Source: an uncultured Burkholderiales bacterium (GTDB taxonomy: Bacteria; Pseudomonadota; Gammaproteobacteria; Burkholderiales; Burkholderiaceae_C). Taken from it: DNA of 34,235 nucleotides. Position 1 is the first letter of the stretch; the number at the start of each line of letters is the position of its first letter. Made by a program: the position numbers and the translations under genes. Below, in pieces: positions 26,448-34,235 of the stretch. The stretch is from positions 1-34,235 of the forward strand of contig CAITHK010000194.1 of the NCBI GenBank assembly GCA_903892175.1, read 5' to 3'. The notes under the pieces are model-generated. The model searched no databases and was not told the DNA's origin. It saw nothing but the letters and a program-made list of their open reading frames with translations.

Positions 26448-26984
26448 TCAATGCTTTTTGTCGGCCCGCTTGGCTTTTTTCTGGGCACGGCGCTCGCGCT
26501 TGTTGGGCTGGCTTGATGCCAACAAGGTGCCACGGCATTTCTTCGCGCCACACCAGCAGGGGTACTCGGCCTTGAGCTTGTCGGTCAGCGGCGCGTCGAT
26601 CACCAGGCCGTAGTCATAGTTCAGCTCTTCACCCGCCGAGATATTGCGCAAAGCCTTGATGAACACGCGACCGTCAACTTCGTCAGGTTCGCAATTGGGT
26701 TTGCACGCGTGGTTGATCCAACGCGAGGAGTTGCCGCCGTACAAGGCGTCAATCACGTGCTTGTCGTCGAGGTGGAAGTAAAAGGTGTGATTGGGGTCTT
26801 TGGGGTCGTGTGGGTGGCGACGCAGCGCCTCTTTCCAAGTGATGATCTCGCCCACATACTCGATGATGGTTTCGCCTTCGGCGATGTCGGCCAGGGCAAA
26901 CACCCCTTTGCCGTGCACGCCGGAACGTCGGGTTTGAATGCGTCGGCCAGTGATCGGAGCGGGGGTATTTTTGGACACGGTCAA
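26448..26984 (-). CDS. SET-domain lysine methyltransferase
   Basis: A protein of about 178 residues that is nearly all SET domain. It has the entry motif SGVHGKGVFALADIAEGETI, the AdoMet/pseudoknot motif NHACKPNC (91-98), ELNYDYG with the catalytic-type Tyr (121-127), and a post-SET zinc triad CWC...C (Cys143, Cys145, Cys150) that pairs with the NHxCxPNC Cys. The C-terminus is strongly basic (KRERRAQKKAKRADKK), suggesting nucleic-acid or nucleoid contact. SET enzymes methylate protein Lys; the target here is unknown. The start is TTG (26984) or GTG (26978). It is divergent from topB across a Z-DNA-type tract. Confidence 0.9.
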   Translation of the reverse strand: MTVSKNTPAPITGRRIQTRRSGVHGKGVFALADIAEGETIIEYVGEIITWKEALRRHPHDPKDPNHTFYFHLDDKHVIDALYGGNSSRWINHACKPNCEPDEVDGRVFIKALRNISAGEELNYDYGLVIDAPLTDKLKAEYPCWCGAKKCRGTLLASSQPNKRERRAQKKAKRADKKH

Positions 26985-27001
26985 AACTCTGTTAACTTAA
27001 T

Positions 27002-27051
27002 TACGTACGCACACATGTGCGCACAGGCGCGTGTGCATGCGCGCACGCGCG
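27002..27051. other. Alternating purine-pyrimidine (Z-DNA-prone) tract
   Basis: Bases 27002-27025 (24 nt) and 27027-27051 (25 nt) alternate pyrimidine and purine without exception and are separated by one out-of-phase G. They are mostly CG, CA and TG steps, the best Z-forming dinucleotides. The tract includes palindromes such as TGTGCGCACA (27016-27025) and TGCGCGCA (27038-27045). It fills the SET-topB divergent region, ending 43 bases before the topB start. Confidence 0.9.
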
Positions 27052-27094
27052 AGAAGCGCAAATTGTAGTGGTGAGTTTTCTAAGGAACTTTGAA

Positions 27095-30037
27095 ATGAGC
27101 AAAACCCTCGTGATCGCCGAAAAACCTTCGGTCGCGCAAGACATCGTGCGCGCACTCACGCCTGTGGCGGGGAAGTTCGAAAAGCACGACGATCACTTTG
27201 AGAGCGACACCTATGTGGTCTCGAGCGCTGTGGGCCACTTGGTCGAAATCCAAGCGCCCGAAGAATTTGACGTCAAACGCGGCAAGTGGAGCTTTGCCCA
27301 CCTGCCCGTGATTCCGCCGTACTTTGATTTGAAGCCAGTCGAGAAAACCAAGAGCCGCTTGAACGCGGTGGTCAAGCTGGCCAAACGCAAAGACGTGACC
27401 GCATTGATCAACGCCTGCGACGCTGGCCGCGAAGGCGAATTGATCTTTCGCTTGATCGAGCAATACGCCGGTGGAAAAAAGCCGTTGGACAAACCCGTCA
27501 AGCGCCTGTGGTTGCAGTCGATGACGCCACAAGCCATCCGCGATGGATTTGATTCGCTGCGCTCAGAAAAACAAATGCAAGGCTTGGCCGACGCTGCGCG
27601 CAGCCGCTCGGAGGCCGACTGGCTGGTGGGCATCAACGGCACCCGCGCCTTGACCGCCTTCAACTCGCGCGAAGGCGGCTTTTTCTTGACCACCGTGGGA
27701 CGCGTTCAAACGCCCACGCTGAGCGTGGTGGTGGAGCGTGAAGAACAAATCCGTAAGTTCGTCAGCCGTGACTACTGGGAAATTCACGGCAGCTTCCAAG
27801 TGGCCGCCGGCAGCTACCCCGGCAAATGGTTCAACCCAGATCACAAAAAAGACGCCGAGGATGCCGAGAAAAAGCACGACCGCGTGTGGAGCGAAGCCGA
27901 AGCCTTGGCGATTGCCGATGCCGTGCGCCACCAGCAAGCCACGGTCAGCGAAGAAAGCAAACCGACCACCAAGGCCAGCCCGGGCTTGTTTGACTTGACC
28001 TCGCTGCAACGTGAGGCCAATGGCCGCTTTGGCTTCTCGGCCAAGACCACGCTGGCGCTGGCACAAAGCCTGTACGAGCGCCACAAGGCCTTGACCTACC
28101 CACGGACAGACTCGCGTCACCTACCCGAAGACTATGTGCCCGTGGTGAAGCAAACCTTTGAGATGCTGGCCGACAGCGGCATGAAGCACCTGGAGCCACA
28201 CGCCTTGGTGGCCCTGAACAACAACTACGTGCGCAAACTGCCACGGGTGTTTGACAACAAAAAGGTCAGCGATCACTTTGCCATCATCCCCACCTTGCAA
28301 GCCCCCAGCGGCCTATCTGAAGCCGAACAAAAACTCTACGACATGGTGGTGCGTCGCTTCATGGCGGTGTTCTTTCCCAGCGCCGAATACATGGTGACCA
28401 CGCGCATCAGCACGGTCAAAGCTGCCGGCCGTGACCACCACTTCCGCACCGAAGGCAAGGTGTTGGTGAACGCCGGCTGGATGGCGGTGTACGGCAAAGA
28501 CGCCGCACAGGAAGCCTCTGACAACGAAGAAGACGGCAAAACCTTGGTCGCCTTAGCCGCAGGTGAGTCGGCCAAGAATGAGCAAGCAGAGGCCAAAGGC
28601 CTGAAGACACGCCCGCCCGCCCGATACAGTGAAGCCACCTTGTTGGGTGCGATGGAGGGCGCTGGCAAGCTGGTGGAAGACGATGAATTCCGCGAGGCCA
28701 TGCAAGAAAAAGGCTTGGGCACACCCGCCACGCGCGCGGCCATCATCGAAGGCTTGATCAACGAGAAATACCTGATCCGTGATGGCCGAGAAATGATTCC
28801 CACCGCCAAGGCGTTTCAGCTGTTCACCCTGCTGCGCGGCTTGGGGGTGGAAGAACTCTCCAAGCCCGAGTTGACCGGTGGCTGGGAGCACAAACTGGCG
28901 CTGATGGAGCACGGCGAGCTCAGCCGCGAAGCCTTCATGCGCGAAATCGCGGCCATGACCGAGCACATCGTCAAGAAGGCCAAAGAGTTCGACCGCGACA
29001 CCATCCCCGGCGACTACGCCACCTTGCACACCCCCTGCCCCAAGTGCGGCGGTGTGGTGAAAGAAAACTACCGCCGCTATGGTTGCGTGGGCAAAGACGG
29101 CGCATCGGAAGGTTGCGGCTTTTCGATCAGCAAAATACCGGGTGGGCGCACATTTGAGGCCGCCGAAGCCGAGCAGTTCATCCGCGACAAAAAGATTGGC
29201 CCGCTGGACGGTTTCCGCTCCAAAGCGGGTTGGCCTTTCACCGCCGAAATTGCGCTCAAGTACAGCGAAGAAGACCAAAACTGGAAACTCGAGTTCGACT
29301 TTGGCGACGACAAAAACGCCGAGTCCGGTGAAATTGTGGAGTTTGGTGACAGCGAGTCCTTGGGCAATTGCCACAAATGCGGCAGCCCCGTCTATGAACA
29401 CGGCAGCAACTATGTGTGCAGCAAGTCGGTGCCGACCCATGCACAAGCCACGCCCAGCTGTGACTTCAAGAGCGGCAAGATCATCTTGCAACAACCCGTG
29501 GCACGCGAACAAATGACCAAGCTGTTGGCGGAGGGTAAAACCGACTTGCTCGACAAATTTGTGTCGATGCGCACGCGCCGCGCTTTCAAAGCGTTTTTGC
29601 AGTGGGACCCCGAAGCCGGCAAGGTGAACTTCGCCTTCGAACCGCGCACCAGCAAATACCCACCACGTGGCGGCAAAACACCCACCACCAACGCCTTGAT
29701 CAAAGCCGCTGGCAAGAAAGCGCCAGCCAAAACCACCAAAGGGGCCAAGGCAACCAAGGCCGACAAAGTGGCCAAGCCCAAAGCCCCGCGCAAAGTGACG
29801 GCAGGCTACTTGCCGAGCACTGAGTTGGCCGCGGTGATTGGCACCGATGCCGTGGCACGCACGGAAGTGATCAAGAAGTTGTGGGACTACATCAAAGCCA
29901 ACGGCATGCAAGACGCCACCAACAAACGCGCCATCAACGCCGACGCAAAACTCAAGGCGGTGTTTGGCAAAGACCAGGTCACCATGTTTGAGCTGGCGGG
30001 CATCGTGGGCAAACACCTGCGTCCTGTGGGCGAATAA
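27095..30037 (+). CDS. topB: DNA topoisomerase III with C-terminal SWIB domain
   Basis: A type IA topoisomerase (decatenation, recombination-intermediate resolution) of 980 residues, far longer than E. coli TopB (~650). The Toprim domain has Glu9 (IAEKPS) and CDAGREGE at 108-115; the catalytic Tyr335 is in [12 protein letters not shown]. After the core come Cys clusters suggesting zinc fingers (Cys648, 651, 664, 674, and a second set from Cys759). An H1-like Lys/Ala linker spans about 873-902 ([14 protein letters not shown]), and a SWIB domain fills about 904-980 ([13 protein letters not shown] ... [15 protein letters not shown]). The ATG at 27095 has AAGGA 7 bases upstream. Confidence 0.95.
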   Translation: MSKTLVIAEKPSVAQDIVRALTPVAGKFEKHDDHFESDTYVVSSAVGHLVEIQAPEEFDVKRGKWSFAHLPVIPPYFDLKPVEKTKSRLNAVVKLAKRKDVTALINACDAGREGELIFRLIEQYAGGKKPLDKPVKRLWLQSMTPQAIRDGFDSLRSEKQMQGLADAARSRSEADWLVGINGTRALTAFNSREGGFFLTTVGRVQTPTLSVVVEREEQIRKFVSRDYWEIHGSFQVAAGSYPGKWFNPDHKKDAEDAEKKHDRVWSEAEALAIADAVRHQQATVSEESKPTTKASPGLFDLTSLQREANGRFGFSAKTTLALAQSLYERHKALTYPRTDSRHLPEDYVPVVKQTFEMLADSGMKHLEPHALVALNNNYVRKLPRVFDNKKVSDHFAIIPTLQAPSGLSEAEQKLYDMVVRRFMAVFFPSAEYMVTTRISTVKAAGRDHHFRTEGKVLVNAGWMAVYGKDAAQEASDNEEDGKTLVALAAGESAKNEQAEAKGLKTRPPARYSEATLLGAMEGAGKLVEDDEFREAMQEKGLGTPATRAAIIEGLINEKYLIRDGREMIPTAKAFQLFTLLRGLGVEELSKPELTGGWEHKLALMEHGELSREAFMREIAAMTEHIVKKAKEFDRDTIPGDYATLHTPCPKCGGVVKENYRRYGCVGKDGASEGCGFSISKIPGGRTFEAAEAEQFIRDKKIGPLDGFRSKAGWPFTAEIALKYSEEDQNWKLEFDFGDDKNAESGEIVEFGDSESLGNCHKCGSPVYEHGSNYVCSKSVPTHAQATPSCDFKSGKIILQQPVAREQMTKLLAEGKTDLLDKFVSMRTRRAFKAFLQWDPEAGKVNFAFEPRTSKYPPRGGKTPTTNALIKAAGKKAPAKTTKGAKATKADKVAKPKAPRKVTAGYLPSTELAAVIGTDAVARTEVIKKLWDYIKANGMQDATNKRAINADAKLKAVFGKDQVTMFELAGIVGKHLRPVGE

Positions 30038-30063
30038 GGGTTGACCCAACACGTCGAAACGCC

Positions 30064-31242
30064 ATGTCCACCAAGACCCACGCCCCCCTGATCGCCACGC
30101 CGCAAAGCATGCACTTTGCAGCGCCCTTGGGCCTGCAAAGCGGTGCCAGCTTGCGCGACTACACGCTGGCCTATGAAACCTACGGCACGCTGAACGCCGA
30201 CAAGTCCAATGCGGTTCTGGTCTGCCACGCCCTGAATGCCTCACACCATGTGGCCGGCGTTTACGCCAACCAAGCCCACAGCGAAGGCTGGTGGGACAAC
30301 ATGATTGGCCCCGGCAAGCCGGTGGACACCGAACGCTTCTTTGTGATTGGCGTCAACAACCTGGGCTCCTGCTTTGGTTCGACCGGTCCCATGCACACCC
30401 ACCCCGACACCGGCCAGGTGTACGGTGCCGACTTTCCGGTGGTGACGGTGGAAGACTGGGTCAACGCCCAAGCGCTGCTGTTGGACGCTTTGGGCATCAC
30501 CCAACTGGCTGCCGTGATGGGTGGCAGCTTGGGCGGCATGCAGGCGCTGAGTTGGACACTGCAACACCCCGAACGGGTGCGTCACGCTGTGGTGGTGGCC
30601 AGTGCGCCTAACTTGACGGCAGAAAACATCGCCTTCAACGAGGTGGCGCGACGCGCCATCGTGACCGACCCAGACTTTCATGGCGGGCATTTTTACCAGC
30701 ATGGCGTGGTGCCCAAACGCGGCCTGCGCATTGCACGCATGGTGGGCCACATCACCTACCTGAGCGACGATGTGATGAACGAGAAGTTTGGCCGGGAGCT
30801 GCGCGACGCCCTGGCAGGCAGCGCCACTGGCTACCGTTACTCGACGCAAGACGTCGAGTTTCAGATTGAAAGCTACCTGCGCTACCAAGGCGACAAGTTC
30901 AGCGAGTACTTTGACGCCAACACCTACTTGCTGATCACACGCGCCCTCGACTACTTTGACCCCGCACGCAGCTACGGGGGTGATTTGTCGGCCGCCTTGG
31001 CCCGCACCGCTGCAAAATTTTTACTGGTGAGCTTCACCACCGACTGGCGCTTCTCGCCCGCCCGCAGCCGCGAGATGGTGCGTGCCCTGCTCGACAACCA
31101 GCGCGATGTGAGCTACGCCGAGATTGACGCACCCCATGGCCACGATGCCTTTTTGCTGAACGACGCGCGCTACATGCGCGTGGTGCGCTCCTACTTTGAG
31201 CGCATTGCCCAAGAAACACCGCCTGCAGGAGGTGCTGCATGA
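30064..31242 (+). CDS. metX: Homoserine O-acyltransferase (MetX family)
   Basis: This enzyme acylates homoserine in the first committed step of methionine synthesis. The 392-residue alpha/beta-hydrolase fold has nucleophile Ser155 in GGSLGGMQ, acid Asp327 in TTDWRFSP, and base His360 in [19 protein letters not shown] and the oxyanion-region [11 protein letters not shown] are family blocks. Whether it uses acetyl-CoA or succinyl-CoA cannot be told by motif alone; many proteobacterial MetX proteins are succinyltransferases. It starts 26 bases after topB and overlaps metW by ATGA, the conserved metXW pair. Confidence 0.95.
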   Translation: MSTKTHAPLIATPQSMHFAAPLGLQSGASLRDYTLAYETYGTLNADKSNAVLVCHALNASHHVAGVYANQAHSEGWWDNMIGPGKPVDTERFFVIGVNNLGSCFGSTGPMHTHPDTGQVYGADFPVVTVEDWVNAQALLLDALGITQLAAVMGGSLGGMQALSWTLQHPERVRHAVVVASAPNLTAENIAFNEVARRAIVTDPDFHGGHFYQHGVVPKRGLRIARMVGHITYLSDDVMNEKFGRELRDALAGSATGYRYSTQDVEFQIESYLRYQGDKFSEYFDANTYLLITRALDYFDPARSYGGDLSAALARTAAKFLLVSFTTDWRFSPARSREMVRALLDNQRDVSYAEIDAPHGHDAFLLNDARYMRVVRSYFERIAQETPPAGGAA

Positions 31243-31832
31243 CGCACGACACCCAACAACGCACCCTGCAAGCGATTGCCGAACTGGTGCCGCACGGCAG
31301 CCGGGTGCTCGACCTGGGCTGCGGCGATGGTGCCTTGCTGGCGCATTTGCAGCAACACAGAGGATGCACCGGCTATGGCGTTGAGCTCAACGACACGAAT
31401 GTGCACGCCTGCGTGCAACGCGGTGTCAATGTGTTGCAACTCAACCTCGACCAAGGCCTGACTTTGTTTGGCGACCAGTCGTTCGATGTGGTGCTGCAAA
31501 TCGACACCTTGCAGCACCTGCGCAACGCCGAAACCATGTTGCGCGAGACCGCCCGTGTGGGACGACTGGGTATCGTGGCCTTCCCCAACTTTGGCCACTG
31601 GCCCAACCGCTTGAGCGTGTTGCAAGGACGCATGCCTGTGACCAAGCGTCTGCCTTACCAGTGGTACGACACGCCCAACATCCGCGTCGGCACCTTTGCC
31701 GACTTTGAAGTGCTGGCCACCAAAAACGGCTTGCACCTGCTGGACGCGTTTGGTCTGCAGAACGGCGCGCGCGTGGCGGTGTGGCCCAACTTGCGGGCCG
31801 GTACGGCCATGTTCAAGTTTCAACGGGGTTAA
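31239..31832 (+). CDS. metW: Methionine biosynthesis protein MetW
   Basis: A 197-residue class I SAM-dependent methyltransferase-fold protein. The SAM motif is [16 protein letters not shown] near the N-terminus, followed by [10 protein letters not shown] (acidic motif II), [13 protein letters not shown] and [11 protein letters not shown]. MetW forms a complex with MetX that raises its acyltransferase activity; methyltransferase activity has not been shown to be the key role. Its ATG overlaps the metX stop (ATGA), so the two are translated together. Confidence 0.95.
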   Translation: MTHDTQQRTLQAIAELVPHGSRVLDLGCGDGALLAHLQQHRGCTGYGVELNDTNVHACVQRGVNVLQLNLDQGLTLFGDQSFDVVLQIDTLQHLRNAETMLRETARVGRLGIVAFPNFGHWPNRLSVLQGRMPVTKRLPYQWYDTPNIRVGTFADFEVLATKNGLHLLDAFGLQNGARVAVWPNLRAGTAMFKFQRG

Positions 31833-31891
31833 CGCGCGCGCGTTCCCCGCAACCGTTTGTTGATGCGTGTTGCCACGCGAGGAGTGTTTGT

Positions 31892-33361
31892 ATGAATGCC
31901 CGAATCCCCCATGCCGTGCTCGACAGCGCGCAAGTCTTGCAATCCGTGACCCAGGCCTGGGACCGCGACATCGTGTCCCAACTCAGCGACTACATCGCCA
32001 TCCCCGCCAAGTCACCCGCGTTCGATGCCGACTGGGCACAACACGGCCACCTGGAGAGCGTGGTGCAACGTGCCGCAGACTGGGTGCTGGCACAACAAGT
32101 GGGCGGCCTGACGCTGGAGATCGTGCGCTTGCCCGGACGCACGCCCGTGCTGTTTTTTGAGGTGGCGGCCACGCGCGCCAGCCACAGCCAGAGCGAGACG
32201 GTGCTGATGTACGGCCACTTGGACAAACAACCCGAGTTCAGTGGCTGGCGATCCGACCTGGGCCCTTGGACGCCCAAGTACGAAGACGGCAAGCTCTACG
32301 GTCGCGGGGGAGCCGACGACGGCTATGCGGTGTATGCCAGCATCGCCGCCATTCAAGCGCTCAAGGCGCAAGGTGCCGCTCACCCACGCATCGTGGGCCT
32401 GATTGAAACCTGCGAAGAAAGTGGCTCGGCAGACTTGTTGCCCTATGTGGACGCACTGCGCACTCGGATGGGCAACGTCGGTTTGGTGATGTGCCTCGAC
32501 AGTGGCGCGGGCAACTACGACCAGCTGTGGCTCACCACCAGTTTGCGCGGCATGGCCAGCGGCGTGTTGAAGGTGGAGGTGCTGAGCGAAGGCGTGCACT
32601 CGGGCGACGCATCCGGCGTGGTGCCTTCGAGTTTTCGCATCATGCGCCAGGTGCTGGACCGGTTAGAAGACAGCGCCACCGGGCGTTTGCTGCCCGCCAG
32701 CTTTCATGTGGAGGTGCCGCCCGAGCGCTTGGCCCAAGCACGCGCCACAGCCGCGCTGCTGGGCGACGCGTTGTACCAACGCTTCCCCTGGGCCCACCAC
32801 GACTGTGGCGGTGCCACGCTGGTCACCCTGCCCATGACCCAAGACCCGCTGCAAGCGCTGTTGCAACGCACCTGGGTACCCACCCTCAGCGTGACCGGAG
32901 CCGAGGGCCTGCCCGCCTTCAAAGACGCCGGCAATGTGCTGCGCCCGTCCACCGCTTTCAAGCTCAGCCTGCGTTTGCCGCCCCTGGTGGATGCTGCGCA
33001 AGCGGTGCAAGAACTCAAAGCCCTGCTGGAAGACAACGCGCCCTACCAAGCGCGCGTGACCTTCCACGCCGAAGGCTCAGCCAATGGCTGGAATGCGCCT
33101 GACACCGCGCTGTGGTTTGAGCAGGCCTTGAACACGGCCAGCCAGGCGAACTTCGGCGCACCGTGCGGCTACATCGGCCAAGGCGGCACGATTCCGCTGA
33201 TGAACATGCTCAGTCGCGGTTTCCCCAAGGCGCAAATGATGGTGTGCGGCGTGCTGGGCCCCAAGAGCAACGCGCACGGCCCGAATGAGTTTTTGCACGT
33301 GCCGTATGCGAAAAAACTCACTGCGGCGGTGGCGCAGGTGATCGCCGCTATGCCAGCGTGA
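31892..33361 (+). CDS. M20-family metallopeptidase (dipeptidase-like)
   Basis: A 489-residue cytoplasmic M20 peptidase. The catalytic domain has the zinc ligand block VLMYGHLDKQP (His109, Asp111), bridging Asp142 in GRGGADDGYA, and the catalytic Glu pair at 175/176 in ETCEESGS, then CLDSGAGNYDQLW. The lid/dimerisation domain is inserted after GVHSGDASGVVPSSF. The final GGTIPLMNML...GPNEFLHV block completes the active site. Substrate probably small peptides; no specificity is evident. The ATG at 31892 has GAGGAG upstream. The end overlaps rsmE by 14 bases tail to tail. Confidence 0.92.
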   Translation: MNARIPHAVLDSAQVLQSVTQAWDRDIVSQLSDYIAIPAKSPAFDADWAQHGHLESVVQRAADWVLAQQVGGLTLEIVRLPGRTPVLFFEVAATRASHSQSETVLMYGHLDKQPEFSGWRSDLGPWTPKYEDGKLYGRGGADDGYAVYASIAAIQALKAQGAAHPRIVGLIETCEESGSADLLPYVDALRTRMGNVGLVMCLDSGAGNYDQLWLTTSLRGMASGVLKVEVLSEGVHSGDASGVVPSSFRIMRQVLDRLEDSATGRLLPASFHVEVPPERLAQARATAALLGDALYQRFPWAHHDCGGATLVTLPMTQDPLQALLQRTWVPTLSVTGAEGLPAFKDAGNVLRPSTAFKLSLRLPPLVDAAQAVQELKALLEDNAPYQARVTFHAEGSANGWNAPDTALWFEQALNTASQANFGAPCGYIGQGGTIPLMNMLSRGFPKAQMMVCGVLGPKSNAHGPNEFLHVPYAKKLTAAVAQVIAAMPA

Positions 33362-34100
33362 GCCGCGCCAACGCCCCCAAGGCGGCGGTCTCGGCGCGCA
33401 ACACACGCTCCCCCAAGCTCAAGGCCACAAAACCCTGAGCGCGAGCGGCGGCATCTTCGACGTCACTCAAGCCGCCCTCCGGACCATTGAGCAGCACCCA
33501 GGTGAGGCTGTCGTCAGCGCTGCTGGGCTGTGCCAGCAAGACGGCCAAAGGCTGGCTGCTGGGATGCAAGGACAACACCGCCTGCACCACTGAAGCGCCC
33601 TGCATTGACGGGGTTTGGGCCAGCCGTGCCAACCAGGTGTCTAGGCGCTCGGGCGCATCGATCAAGGGCAAGCGGTTGCGCCCGCATTGTTCACAGGCGC
33701 TGGCCGCCACGGCTTGCCAGTGGGCGAGCTTTTTGTCGGCGCGCTCACCCGTCAACCTCACCACACTGCGCTCGGTCATCACCGGGGTGATGCGGACCAC
33801 GCCCAGTTCGGTGGCTTTTTCCACCAGCCAGTCCATGCGTTCGTTGGCGGGCATGCCCACCACCAGGTGAACACGGCGCGTGGCTTCGCGCTCGATGGGG
33901 TGGTGCTTACCCACACGCACGCGCACATCACTGCGGCCCATGTGTTCGACCTCGGCGGCGTATTCACCGCCGTCCCCATTGAAGAGGGTCAACGCATGTC
34001 CTGGCTGCATGCGCAACACTTGCACATGGCGCGCCGCAGTCGCTGGTAAATCGATGGTGGTGCCGCTGGCCAGCGGCATGGGGCAATGAAAGCGCGCCAT
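33348..34100 (-). CDS. rsmE: 16S rRNA (uracil-1498-N3)-methyltransferase
   Basis: RsmE methylates U1498 of 16S rRNA in the decoding centre. The 250-residue SPOUT-class protein has an N-terminal PUA-like domain (ARHVQVLRMQPGHALTLFNGDGGEY), the conserved DWLVEKATELGVVRITPV, then EQCGRNRLP, and the trefoil-knot signature LNGPEGGL followed by FVALSLGERVLRAETAAL. It starts 2 bases after the stop of an upstream gene on the same strand, so it belongs to an operon entering from the right edge. Confidence 0.95.
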   Translation of the reverse strand: MARFHCPMPLASGTTIDLPATAARHVQVLRMQPGHALTLFNGDGGEYAAEVEHMGRSDVRVRVGKHHPIEREATRRVHLVVGMPANERMDWLVEKATELGVVRITPVMTERSVVRLTGERADKKLAHWQAVAASACEQCGRNRLPLIDAPERLDTWLARLAQTPSMQGASVVQAVLSLHPSSQPLAVLLAQPSSADDSLTWVLLNGPEGGLSDVEDAAARAQGFVALSLGERVLRAETAALGALARLTLA

Positions 34101-34102
34101 GC

Positions 34103-34235
34103 TCAGGCAGCGCCGCCAGAACGCGGGGTGAGCTTGGGATAGGCCAGGCTGAGCGCGGGCTCGGTGCCTTCCACCTTGTCGATCAAGCGCAGCAGCGGCG
34201 TGAGCTCGCTGTAGCGGCTGGCGGTGGATCGGATA
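34103..34235 (-). CDS. Unidentified gene, C-terminal fragment
   Basis: The last 44 codons, including the stop (TGA at 34103-34105), of a gene cut by the right edge. The readable C-terminus includes ASRYSELTPLLRLIDKVEG and AYPKLTPRSGGAA. I do not recognise the family from this piece. It lies 2 bases before rsmE on the same strand, so it is probably cotranscribed. The frame is chosen because it is open to the edge and ends right at rsmE. Confidence 0.5.
   Translation of the reverse strand, partial: IRSTASRYSELTPLLRLIDKVEGTEPALSLAYPKLTPRSGGAA

Noticed and set aside
28553-30244. 563-codon minus-strand open frame opposite topB and metX
   Set aside because: Low-complexity Phe/Gly/Ala antisense translation spanning two well-identified plus-strand genes; no recognisable domain.

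Overview
The window looks like core chromosome from a betaproteobacterium of the order Burkholderiales, most likely a freshwater Comamonadaceae (Limnohabitans/Rhodoferax-like). This is inferred from protein character (TctE-type kinase, YaeQ, DUF3717/DUF1289 protein, metX-metW pair, short type-2 ArgC), moderately high GC and tight gene packing; no search was run. About 34 genes fill the window and no gene-free stretch exceeds about 150 bases. I see no rRNA, tRNA, CRISPR array, prophage or insertion sequence.

Layout. 1-2827 (+): tail of a cluster with an MFS carrier, a DUF3833 lipoprotein, a short-chain dehydrogenase and an NTF2/SnoaL-like protein. This set usually accompanies cfa-like lipid-modifying genes under sigma-E/ChrR-type control. 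2880-8594: a GST (-), purB and yaeQ (+), a DUF3717/DUF1289 Cys-rich protein (-), a small holin-like membrane protein (+), an M48 metalloprotease (-) and moaC (+). 8649-12544 (-): type IV pilin, PglL/TfpO-like oligosaccharyltransferase and two family-2 glycosyltransferases, read as a pilin O-glycosylation locus. 12685-18259: TerC-type membrane protein, sucD/sucC, argC (the only + gene here), recX and recA with a LexA-type box.

18399-22957: a MarR regulator and a two-component system (+), a GST (-), then the most unusual stretch. This is the remains of a ferric-iron ABC transporter. The ATPase has lost its core, and the start of the permease is fused in frame to the end of the substrate-binding protein. 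Both remnants are open reading frames. 23078-25378 (+): ahpC-ahpF, a peroxide reductase pair separated by tandem hairpins.

25379-34235: a small membrane protein, birA and a SET-domain lysine methyltransferase (-). Divergent from them is topB, a topoisomerase III carrying a histone-H1-like lysine-rich linker and a C-terminal SWIB domain. Between the SET gene and topB lies about 50 bp of nearly perfect alternating purine-pyrimidine sequence (Z-DNA type). Then follow metX-metW and an M20 peptidase (+), rsmE (-) and the end of an unidentified gene (-).

Most of the window is ordinary housekeeping. The points worth following are the decayed but still open iron-transporter genes, the SET / SWIB-topoisomerase pair with its Z-DNA-prone promoter region, and the compact pilin-glycosylation locus.
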